Of a stretch of DNA of 50,861 nucleotides, positions 35,274 to 42,095 are shown in pieces. Under the pieces are notes generated by a model, which saw only the letters and a list, made by a program, of their open reading frames with translations, was not told the origin of the DNA and made no database searches. A program made the position numbers and the translations under genes. This stretch comes from Oscillospiraceae bacterium (GTDB lineage Bacteria > Bacillota > Clostridia > Saccharofermentanales > Saccharofermentanaceae): the NCBI GenBank assembly GCA_902776845.1, contig CACYRM010000002.1:1-50861 (forward strand), given 5' to 3'. Position 1 is the first letter of the stretch. Each line of letters opens with the position of its first letter.

Positions 35274-36569
35274 TTATAATTCATCGATGAGAGTAATTAT
35301 ATCTTTTATTTTCATGAGCCTGTCATCGACTTCCTTGGCTCTGTGATATCTCAGGATATCCTCCGCTGTCTTCTGCATTGCGGGGAAAGCGGATCTCGTC
35401 AGCTGGTTTGCGTAGATAACGATATTGACGCCGTGAGCCGCGAGTTCTTCTTCTGTGATGACATTAAAGCTTGAAGGAACGACAACGATAGGTGTCTCTT
35501 TATTGTCTGCCCTGAACTTGTCGCAGAACTCGAGGATCTCATCGGGTTCCTTTCTTCTGGAGTGGATCATGATGCCGTCAGCGCCTGCGGCAACGAATGC
35601 ATGGGCGCGCGCAAGAGCATCCTCCATGCCCTGCTCGAGGATAAGGCTCTCGATACGCGCGATGATCATGAAATCGTCCGTGAGCTGTGCCTTCTTGCCT
35701 GCGGCGATCTTTGCGCTCATCTCTTCGATCGTGGCCTGTGTCTGCTTGACCTCGGTGCCGAAGAGCGAATTCTTCTTAAGGCCCTTCTTGTCCTCGATGA
35801 TGACTGCCGATACGCCCATCTTCTCAAGTGAACGTACAGTATAAACGAAGTGTTCTGTAAGTCCGCCCGTATCGCCGTCGAAGATGATCGGCTTGGTCGT
35901 AACTTCAGTGATATCATCGATCGTTCTGAATCTTGATGTCATGTCAACGAGCTCGATATCAGGCTTGCCCTTTGCGGTGGAATCGCAGAGCGATGAGATC
36001 CACATTGCATCGAACTGGTCGAGTCTGCCGTCATGCTCGACAACAGTCTTCTCTACGATAAGACCGGTAAGACCGCTGTGGGCCTCCATTGCCTTGACGA
36101 TAGGAGTCATGGCAAGCAGCTGGCGGAGTCTCTTTCTTCTGTACTCCGGCATCGCGAGCTTCTCGCGGAGCTGCATATCGATCTTCTTAACCTTCTCGTT
36201 GTAAGTGTAAGGGATATCCACAAGTTCTCCGCCGTATGCTTCGAGGAGCTTTTCGACGTGATCGCGGATGGACTTCTCGGGACCTTCCTTCCAGTTATCG
36301 CCGTGAAGGACATAGTCGGGCTTGATAAGCGTGATAACGTCATCGTAGAGCATATCGTTCTGGATAACGACTTCCTCAACACCTCCGATGCTCCTGTAGA
36401 GCCTGACTCTTTCCTCCTGGCTGATCGTCGGGAATTTGTTGTAGCGGATCAGAGCCGCGTCCGAAAGGCAGCCTACAATGACGCGGCCTCTCTTCTTAGC
36501 CTCGTTAATAATATTCAAATGACCTTCATGAATTACATCTGTGCAGAAACATGTGTAAGCAGTACTCAT
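35274..36569 (-). CDS. pepM: Phosphoenolpyruvate mutase with N-terminal cytidylyltransferase-like domain
   Basis: A 431-residue fusion. Residues 1-130 are a cytidylyltransferase-like fold (FCTDVIHEGHLNII with HxGH at 14-17). Residues 145-431 are PEP mutase, identified by the hallmark EDKKGLKKNS (259-268), plus DGDTGG (231-236) and ARIESL. The mutase makes the C-P bond of phosphonopyruvate, the entry to almost all natural phosphonates. An AepX-like two-domain layout is known from other glycan loci. Whether the N-terminal domain is active is unclear, since a separate cytidylyltransferase is encoded two genes upstream. Confidence 0.95.
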   Translation of the reverse strand: MSTAYTCFCTDVIHEGHLNIINEAKKRGRVIVGCLSDAALIRYNKFPTISQEERVRLYRSIGGVEEVVIQNDMLYDDVITLIKPDYVLHGDNWKEGPEKSIRDHVEKLLEAYGGELVDIPYTYNEKVKKIDMQLREKLAMPEYRRKRLRQLLAMTPIVKAMEAHSGLTGLIVEKTVVEHDGRLDQFDAMWISSLCDSTAKGKPDIELVDMTSRFRTIDDITEVTTKPIIFDGDTGGLTEHFVYTVRSLEKMGVSAVIIEDKKGLKKNSLFGTEVKQTQATIEEMSAKIAAGKKAQLTDDFMIIARIESLILEQGMEDALARAHAFVAAGADGIMIHSRRKEPDEILEFCDKFRADNKETPIVVVPSSFNVITEEELAAHGVNIVIYANQLTRSAFPAMQKTAEDILRYHRAKEVDDRLMKIKDIITLIDEL

Positions 36570-36579
36570 TCTTATCTCC

Positions 36580-37713
36580 TCAATCGTTATAGTTTACCGG
36601 TATCTGAACGCCTGTTGTCTCGAGAGCTTCCCTGAACACAACAAAGAAATCCTTTATATCGCCCTCGTCTATCGCGCCTAAAGAGCAGAGACGGAATGTG
36701 TTCGTCGTGCTGATCTTTCCGGGATAGATTGTAAATCCTCTCTCATAGCAGTAATCGTGAACCTTCTCGAAGCTCCAGTTCGGATCGTCGGGATAGATCG
36801 CGGATGATACAAGTCCTGCTCTCCATTCGGGCTTGATGACCTGTCTGAATCCGAGCTCATCCAGTCCGGCATTGATCGCATTGAATACGCGTGTGTGGCG
36901 CGCCCACTTTGCCTCCTCGCCTTCTGCCCAATACTCTTTGATAGCCTGGATGGTGGCGTAGATCGTCTGTACCGGAGGCGTGAAGTGCATCTCTCCCGTC
37001 TTCTCAAAACACTCATACTGCAGATAAAGATTGCAGTAGTAGCTTCTCTTCGGATAATCCTTTGAAGCCTCCAGGATAGCCCTGTTGCCGACGACAAAAG
37101 AGAGACCTGTGAATGACATAAGTCCCTTCTGGGCGGATGCCATGCAGAAATCTATATTATCCTTCTCGATGTCGATAGGTCTCATTGCATATGTTGATGT
37201 TGTATCAACAGTAAAGATTGCATTGTACTTATGGACAAGCGAGCCGATCTCGCGGATGGGATTAAGAAGTCCCGTGCCTGTCTCGTTGTGTGTGATATGT
37301 ACGAGACCGATATCGGGATTTTCCTTTAATGTCTTCTCGACGATATCAAGATCAGGTCTCTGATCAACAGGGAACTTCAGGTCGATATGCGGAAGTCCGT
37401 AGTACCGGCAAATCTCTACAGCACGTGTCGAATAAGCGCCGTTGTTAATGACAAGGACTTTCTTTCCTTCAGGCAGAAGGCTGTTGATGCAGATATCGAT
37501 ATTGATCGTGCCTGAACCGCAGAAGAGCACGCTGGTATATTTTTTGAGGTCTCCGTGAACGATCTTAACGAGATCTTCGCGGATGCCCTTCATAAGTCCG
37601 GCAAACTCTTTTTCGCGCGGGCAGATATCAGGTACGACCTGCGCGTACTTAACCGTATCCGTCGTTGTGGACGGACCGGGATTGAGCAAAACATTTCTTT
37701 TTACTGATTCCAT
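36580..37713 (-). CDS. phnW: 2-aminoethylphosphonate transaminase
   Basis: A 377-residue class V aminotransferase. It opens NVLLNPGPSTTTDTVKYAQ, with DICPREKEF, the cofactor Asp170 in FTVDTTSTYAM, and Lys196 in ASAQKGLMSFTG. PhnW-type enzymes interconvert phosphonoacetaldehyde and AEP; here, after PEP mutase and decarboxylase, the direction is synthesis. I start it at the ATG at 37713, with GGAGGG nine bases upstream, rather than an ATG further up that would overlap the previous gene. It lies ten bases before the PEP mutase gene. Confidence 0.92.
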   Translation of the reverse strand: MESVKRNVLLNPGPSTTTDTVKYAQVVPDICPREKEFAGLMKGIREDLVKIVHGDLKKYTSVLFCGSGTINIDICINSLLPEGKKVLVINNGAYSTRAVEICRYYGLPHIDLKFPVDQRPDLDIVEKTLKENPDIGLVHITHNETGTGLLNPIREIGSLVHKYNAIFTVDTTSTYAMRPIDIEKDNIDFCMASAQKGLMSFTGLSFVVGNRAILEASKDYPKRSYYCNLYLQYECFEKTGEMHFTPPVQTIYATIQAIKEYWAEGEEAKWARHTRVFNAINAGLDELGFRQVIKPEWRAGLVSSAIYPDDPNWSFEKVHDYCYERGFTIYPGKISTTNTFRLCSLGAIDEGDIKDFFVVFREALETTGVQIPVNYND

Positions 37714-37729
37714 ATACTGCAACCCTCCA

Positions 37730-38620
37730 TCAGACATCATATGTGGGATCTATCTGCTTGAGTTCCTTGAATGTGTCTATCTCCACGATATCCTCCTCAA
37801 AGCATTCGCGGACCTCAACGGCATAATTCTTTTTCCTGTAAACGAGAGGAACCTGTTCCCAGTATCTTTCCTTTCCACCCGGAGTCGAGAATACATCAGG
37901 AATATCCTGAGCCAGCTTTTTGCCGTCCTCTTCACTCCAGTAGCTGATACCGACCATCTGCCAGCAGTCCTCGCCGCCGACCTTCTCCTCGGTGATCACG
38001 CCTTCCTTTACCTCAAAGCACCAGTCATCCGTCCTCTCCTTCTTTATGGCAAGAAAATCAGATGTGTAGTGATATTTGGTAATGATCTTAGGGTTGGACA
38101 GGAGCAGATCAGCCTCGAAAACATAAGAATTAGAGAGCAGGTCCTTTGCTATAAGCGAGGAACTGATGTTATTTGCCTCATTGTAAACGGGATTTTCCAG
38201 GAACCTTACCATAGGATACTTATACAAAAGCTGGTCGAACTGTTCCGCAAGATATCCGCGGACGATGTAGATCTCTTCAATACCGGCTTCAAGGCACGCA
38301 TCCAGAAGGTGGTCGATTATCCTCGTACCCTTTACTCTGACAAGCGGCTTAGGGGTATTGAATGTAATAGGGACCAGACGCGAACCGAAGCCTGCCGCGA
38401 TAAAGACTGCCCTCTTGGCCCTGTAAGGTTCAAGAGCGTTCATTCCTGCGGCGGTGATGCTGCCATTTGAAACATACCCCAAGTCTGTGAGCTCTTTTAT
38501 CACCCTGTTGACGGTGCCAAGGCTGTGACCAGTGAGTTTTTCAAGGTCTCTCTGTGATAATTGGGAATCTTTCCCGGTCATTCCGACCAATACGTCAAAT
38601 TGTTTTCTTGTAAGGCTCAT
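37730..38620 (-). CDS. pntC: Winged-helix / AEP cytidylyltransferase (PntC-like)
   Basis: A 296-residue two-domain protein. Residues 1-65 form a winged helix (LSQRDLEKLTGHSLGTVNRVIKELTDLGYVS). Residues 69-296 are a MobA/LicC-like nucleotidyltransferase: AVFIAAGFGSRLVPIT, NTPKPLVRVKG, IYIVRGYLAEQF and EADLLLSN. In this operon the likely substrate is AEP, giving CMP-AEP for the LicD protein, as PntC does; phosphocholine is the alternative. As the first gene of the operon it may also regulate it through the winged helix, perhaps at the inverted repeat over the -35. Regulation is inference. Confidence 0.82.
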   Translation of the reverse strand: MSLTRKQFDVLVGMTGKDSQLSQRDLEKLTGHSLGTVNRVIKELTDLGYVSNGSITAAGMNALEPYRAKRAVFIAAGFGSRLVPITFNTPKPLVRVKGTRIIDHLLDACLEAGIEEIYIVRGYLAEQFDQLLYKYPMVRFLENPVYNEANNISSSLIAKDLLSNSYVFEADLLLSNPKIITKYHYTSDFLAIKKERTDDWCFEVKEGVITEEKVGGEDCWQMVGISYWSEEDGKKLAQDIPDVFSTPGGKERYWEQVPLVYRKKNYAVEVRECFEEDIVEIDTFKELKQIDPTYDV

Positions 38621-38649
38621 AATAACCCCCGATGTTTAATTTCGTCACA

Positions 38650-38689
38650 TTTTTACACCAAAATTGAACACCGGTCAATAAAAATGACC
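38650..38689 (-). promoter_or_regulatory. Promoter of the phosphonate-glycan operon with inverted repeat
   Basis: On the minus strand TTGACC (38678-38673) and TAAAAA (38655-38650) are 17 bases apart, followed by GGGGG and the pntC ATG at 38620. The -35 lies in a perfect inverted repeat GGTCA-N7-TGACC (38673-38689), a candidate operator. A single promoter here could drive the operon down to 24745, since gaps within it are short. Confidence 0.6.
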
Positions 38690-38704
38690 TTTTTGCCTCA
38701 GAAC

Positions 38705-38756
38705 TGCAACACTTTAGCGGAAAGCCTGTTGCAAATCAGAGTTTTGCGGGTATAAT
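38705..38756 (+). promoter_or_regulatory. ribU promoter with inverted repeat over the -35
   Basis: TTGCAA (38729-38734) and TATAAT (38751-38756) are separated by 16 bases, placing the start of transcription near 38763, at the 5' end of the riboswitch. TGCAACA (38705-38711) and TGTTGCA (38727-38733) form a perfect inverted repeat that overlaps the -35, so a protein regulator may act as well. Confidence 0.65.
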
Positions 38757-38760
38757 TGAG

Positions 38761-38888
38761 GCGTCCAAGGCGGAGTGTGATTCTCCGACCGGCGGTGAGC
38801 GCAAGTCAAGCGTAAGCCCGCAAGCCTCATAAATTCTTAAGGTGAGGTTGACCCGGTGTGATTCCAGGGGCCGACGGTAAAGTCCGGA
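38761..38888 (+). ncRNA. FMN riboswitch (RFN element)
   Basis: The conserved RFN blocks appear in order: GGAGTGTGATTCTCC then GACCGGCGGT, then AAGCCCGCAAGCC, then CCCGGTGTGATTCCAGGGG followed by CCGACGGTAAAGTCCGG. This aptamer binds FMN and turns off riboflavin genes. Only about 20 bases lie between the aptamer and the ribU ATG, with no separate terminator hairpin and T run, so control by covering the ribosome site is more likely than termination. An insertion of about 25 bases between the third and fourth blocks enlarges one stem. Confidence 0.93.
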
Positions 38889-38908
38889 AGAAAGGAAGTG
38901 TATTTTCT

Positions 38909-39580
38909 ATGACTGAAACCAATGTAACCATTAAGGCGGATTCCCGCGCTTCACGCAGGATCACTATTCGCCGCATCACATCATGCGCGATCCTCTCTGC
39001 GATGGCAGCTATTCTCATGTATCTTGAGATAAAGCCTTCTTTAGTATTCCTGCCGTTCCCGGATTTCCTCGCATTCGATTTCTCGGAGATACCGGTACTT
39101 ATCGGAACATTTGCCCTGGGTCCTGTCTGGGGTGTTGTGATCGAGCTCCTTAAGAACCTTCTTCACCTTCCCGCCACCGGAACAATGGGTGTCGGCGAAC
39201 TGTCGAATTTCATTACCGGTTCCATCTTTGTATTAACTGCAGGTCTTATCTACAACAAGATCCGCACCAAGAAAGGTGCCGCGATCTCAATGGCTGTAGC
39301 GACAGTCATTCTCGCTGCCACATCAGTTCCCGTAAATGCCTTTATCAACCTGCCCTTTTACGAAGCAGCCATGGGCTTTACTCTTGAGACAGTCATCGGC
39401 ATCAGCGCTGCGGTCAACCCGCTCGTCAAAGACAAGGTATCCCTTCTCCTTGCAGTCTTCGTTCCTTTCAATCTTCTCAAAGGAACCGTTGTAGGCATCG
39501 TTACATTCTTTGTCTACAAGCCTATCTCGAAGATCATCAACAAGACCTACGACCAGACGCACGGAAAGGGCAAGGGGTAA
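38909..39580 (+). CDS. ribU: Riboflavin ECF transporter S component RibU
   Basis: A 223-residue membrane protein with about six hydrophobic segments. Family motifs are ILMYLEIKPSLVFLPFPDFL, DFSEIPVLIGTFALGP and LLKNLLHLPATGTMGVGELSNF, the last being the RibU signature. It binds riboflavin and works with the shared EcfA/EcfT module, which is not in the window. The riboswitch just upstream confirms the substrate. The ATG at 38909 follows AAGGAAG; a longer reading would start inside the aptamer. Confidence 0.95.
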   Translation: MTETNVTIKADSRASRRITIRRITSCAILSAMAAILMYLEIKPSLVFLPFPDFLAFDFSEIPVLIGTFALGPVWGVVIELLKNLLHLPATGTMGVGELSNFITGSIFVLTAGLIYNKIRTKKGAAISMAVATVILAATSVPVNAFINLPFYEAAMGFTLETVIGISAAVNPLVKDKVSLLLAVFVPFNLLKGTVVGIVTFFVYKPISKIINKTYDQTHGKGKG

Positions 39581-39608
39581 AGACCGCAATATCAGTTAAT
39601 TGCGGTCT
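39581..39608. terminator. Hairpin between convergent ribU and membrane protein gene
   Basis: AGACCGCAAT (39581-39590) and ATTGCGGTCT (39599-39608) form a perfect ten-base stem with an eight-base loop directly after the ribU stop; the stop codon of the minus-strand gene lies inside it. No T run follows on either strand, so it may block readthrough or protect 3' ends rather than be a full intrinsic terminator. Confidence 0.6.
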
Positions 39609-40101
39609 CAACAGCCATATTCTGTGCAGTTCCTCTCTTCTTCCTTAAGATCAGGTAACCGAGTACGGGGCCAATGACCATGGCAAGATAAACGAGCGTG
39701 ATCCAGGGCTGGTATTCAACATAGAACTGCTTGAATGTAAGGCTCCAGGGATGCTTTACCAGTACCCATCCGACCAGATCAAAAACAATGCTCATTCCGG
39801 ACCAGAGTGCTCCTGTCGTGAGCGCCTTCTTAAAGGTCGGCTGCTTCAAGCCTGCGATATAGATAAGTCCGAAAAGCGTGAAAAAGATTATGTTGTACAA
39901 AGGGTGCCAGGGCTTTGTCATCTCATAGCCCTCACCCAGCCCCGGGCCCTCAGCCATCGATCCCATGTGCAGTACGGCTACATTGAATATCGTATGACCC
40001 ACGCCGATCATGGTGACCACAAAATAGCTTACCCAGTACCAGAGCATCGATCTTCCGAATTCCCTCTTGAGATTCTCTTTTACGGCAATATTCCTGTTCA
40101 T
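39592..40101 (-). CDS. Small four-helix membrane protein of unknown function
   Basis: A 169-residue protein with about four hydrophobic segments: SMLWYWVSYFVVTMIGVGHT, NIIFFTLFGLIYIAGL, GALWSGMSIVFDLVGWVLV and ITLVYLAMVIGPVLGYLIL, ending in a basic tail. I do not recognise a family with confidence. It converges on ribU and stands alone, with an AAGGAG site upstream of the start. Confidence 0.75.
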   Translation of the reverse strand: MNRNIAVKENLKREFGRSMLWYWVSYFVVTMIGVGHTIFNVAVLHMGSMAEGPGLGEGYEMTKPWHPLYNIIFFTLFGLIYIAGLKQPTFKKALTTGALWSGMSIVFDLVGWVLVKHPWSLTFKQFYVEYQPWITLVYLAMVIGPVLGYLILRKKRGTAQNMAVETAIN

Positions 40102-40237
40102 GTCATAACTCCTTTTGGTGTTTGTTTTCCCCTATTCTAGGGTTCAAAAGGAGCGGAATCTTTAGAAGAATCTGATATATATCTTAAATGTTTCTTAAGT
40201 AAGGGTATGACCGTCGGAAATTATTTGTAAGAGGCAT

Positions 40238-40265
40238 AAAAAGCGGTCAAGCAATGCCTAACCGC
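40238..40265 (-). terminator. Intrinsic terminator of the nuclease/immunity operon
   Basis: On the minus strand GCGGTTAGGC, loop ATT, GCTTGACCGC form a ten-pair stem (two G-T pairs) directly followed by TTTTT. It lies 22 bases after the stop of the gene ending at 40287, a textbook rho-independent terminator. Confidence 0.88.
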
Positions 40266-40286
40266 CATGAATTCACAAAATTAAAA

Positions 40287-40619
40287 TCATTCCTCGTCTT
40301 CGTCATCAATCTCAGACTCTATCTCATCATACATTTTATTAAGATTTTCCAGGAGCTCGATATCACACTCTTCGTCATCGAGTTCATATAAAGTTGGACT
40401 GATTCCAAGTTTTGTTAATTCCTTATAGCATTTTATGATCTTCTTCACGCCACTATCGTCTGTATAGTCATAAGATAAAACATAGTCATCATTATTGATG
40501 CGATTGCTAACATCAGATATGGACAATGCCGGTTCGATTTTTCTAATTACAGTAACACACTTTGCTATAGGGGTTCCTTTTGGGATTTTGATTCCTACTG
40601 TATCACCTGTTTCACTCAT
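40287..40619 (-). CDS. Small acidic protein, probable immunity partner
   Basis: A 110-residue, strongly acidic protein ending in a run of Asp and Glu, with no signal peptide. I start it at the ATG at 40619, nine bases after GGAG; longer readings run back into the nuclease gene. No family is recognised. It follows the GHH-type nuclease gene by 13 bases in the same operon, the usual place of an immunity gene, and acidity suits a protein that masks a basic nuclease. The role is inference. Confidence 0.65.
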   Translation of the reverse strand: MSETGDTVGIKIPKGTPIAKCVTVIRKIEPALSISDVSNRINNDDYVLSYDYTDDSGVKKIIKCYKELTKLGISPTLYELDDEECDIELLENLNKMYDEIESEIDDEDEE

Positions 40620-40632
40620 TTTCATTTTCTCC

Positions 40633-41178
40633 TTATTTCTTTCTTTTTCTTTTAAATGGCACTCCGGGAAGGCTGTTTTTAAAGTTTCCTCCATGCCAAT
40701 CATAGAGATGTTCCTCAAATGTTACGGGATATATAACAGCTCCCCTGTTTGCCAGATGCGGATATTTCGAGACACTATAGGCATGGTGTCCTTGATAGAT
40801 CTTCCCATCAACTCTCGGTATTCTATTATTTTGAATATCCTGACGTTGAGCTGCTGTCCAATTGCGTGTTGTTGGTTCTCCCTTCATAATACGACGACGT
40901 TCTTCTTTCCAAAACTCTCTAACACCTTTATTACGTCTTTTTGCCAGTCTGATCTTAGAATAAAATTTCTTCAATTCATCCTTAGTTGCAGTACGATTAT
41001 CAATTTTATTCTGAATCGCCTTCATGCTTAATGAGCTTTTATATTTGACAGGATGCTCTCTCAAGTCTAGCCCTTGAACTCTGTCTTTAATTATATCACC
41101 TTCGGATTTCTGATGTTCACGTGGGAACCTGTGTTCTCCGGTTGTGCCATGAAAATGGTTGCTTAAGGACTTGCTCAT
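40633..41178 (-). CDS. GHH/HNH-type nuclease (toxin-like)
   Basis: A 181-residue basic protein. The C-terminal 70 residues match the Tox-GHH / HNH-Endo VII toxin layout: WTAAQRQDI, KIYQGHHAYSVSKYPHLAN (Gly130-His131-His132), NRGAVIYPVTFEEHLYDWHGGN (His157, His162). Such domains usually end large secreted toxins; here it is a short stand-alone protein without signal peptide or trafficking domain. It overlaps the DUF4417 gene by four bases and precedes the acidic gene. It may be a cytoplasmic defence nuclease, a toxin of a toxin-antitoxin pair, or a leftover toxin tip. Confidence 0.8.
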   Translation of the reverse strand: MSKSLSNHFHGTTGEHRFPREHQKSEGDIIKDRVQGLDLREHPVKYKSSLSMKAIQNKIDNRTATKDELKKFYSKIRLAKRRNKGVREFWKEERRRIMKGEPTTRNWTAAQRQDIQNNRIPRVDGKIYQGHHAYSVSKYPHLANRGAVIYPVTFEEHLYDWHGGNFKNSLPGVPFKRKRKK

Positions 41179-41909
41179 ATATTGCCCTCCTTTTTAAAAG
41201 CGAGACTGGTCTTGCTCGGGAAGGCAACAACTTTTATTCCCTGTTCACGGATTCTGTCAAAAAAATCGTAATTGTCTGAACCATATATAATAATAGTGTG
41301 TGGCTTAAGCACTTCGATTGCTTTGTAGAGTCCATCCTCGAAATACTTGCGGTTACTGATCTTGTTAATGCCACTTGCAACGACACCAATTGCTATGATT
41401 CCATTTATAGGAATACCATCAAAACAGTATTCCCATGTTTCAGAAGTACCCCAACGAACATTTGGTATGACCCTTATGCCATTCTTTTGAAGAATGTAGT
41501 CAAAAGCCCTCATCCTATATATGTTCCAGCGTTTCAGAGAATCAGGGAAATCAGCATATGTTGAGAAGTCAGGACTGATTACACCTGAATAATGGCAGGC
41601 TAATTTTATGAATTTCTCCGGATAATACCAAATGCCACTGAGGTTTCCATCAAACTTCTGATCGTCCATATAAGTATGGATATAACTATCAACGTGGTAA
41701 TTTGGATCTTTCCTGACAAGCCTTTTATCCAAACTTAAAGCATCATCATATCCGTCCAGACCGTTAGGGATAGTTCCGTTACACCTATAACTGATTGGCA
41801 TATCACTGCCTTCTGTGTAAGTTGCTCCCTCAAGAAGTTTAGCGTTCCAAATGTCTTTGCTGCCCATTCTTGGCTTGTTATAATTGTTATTAAAGTCGTT
41901 GCTAAGCAT
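41175..41909 (-). CDS. DUF4417 protein
   Basis: A 244-residue protein matching DUF4417: YSGVISPDFSTYADFPDSLK, RWNIYRMRAFDYILQKNGIR, VIPNVRWGTSETWEYCFDGIP and a late IIIYGSDNYDFF. The domain is common on phage, plasmid and other mobile DNA of Gram-positives and has no settled function. The start at 41909 has GGAGG eight bases upstream. It heads the nuclease/immunity operon and overlaps the nuclease gene (ATGA), so their expression is coupled. Confidence 0.8.
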   Translation of the reverse strand: MLSNDFNNNYNKPRMGSKDIWNAKLLEGATYTEGSDMPISYRCNGTIPNGLDGYDDALSLDKRLVRKDPNYHVDSYIHTYMDDQKFDGNLSGIWYYPEKFIKLACHYSGVISPDFSTYADFPDSLKRWNIYRMRAFDYILQKNGIRVIPNVRWGTSETWEYCFDGIPINGIIAIGVVASGINKISNRKYFEDGLYKAIEVLKPHTIIIYGSDNYDFFDRIREQGIKVVAFPSKTSLAFKKEGNI

Positions 41910-42043
41910 GAGTTTTTCCTCCTTTCTTAGCAAAGTGATTAATAATCCGAGAAATAATCACAGGCTTAAATTTTCATCACACTCTTCGGATTTCAGTGGC
42001 CTGCTGACGAGTAGTGATGCCGTAAGATTACGAAAAATCAGTT

Positions 42044-42069
42044 GGTCAAGCCATGACTGAACCTTGACC
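42044..42069. promoter_or_regulatory. Inverted repeat in the divergent DUF4417 / unknown gene region
   Basis: GGTCAAG (42044-42050) and CTTGACC (42063-42069) are perfect inverted repeats 12 bases apart, 27 bases before the start of the plus-strand gene. The 186-base region between the divergent genes has no other clear feature. It looks like an operator for one or both genes. Confidence 0.45.
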
Positions 42070-42095
42070 GATAAGTTGACATATACAGGTGAACT

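Noticed and set aside
41934..42095. tRNA fragment or attachment site at the island edge
   Set aside because: The inverted repeat does not fold as a tRNA arm and no matching direct repeat was found at the other side of the island.
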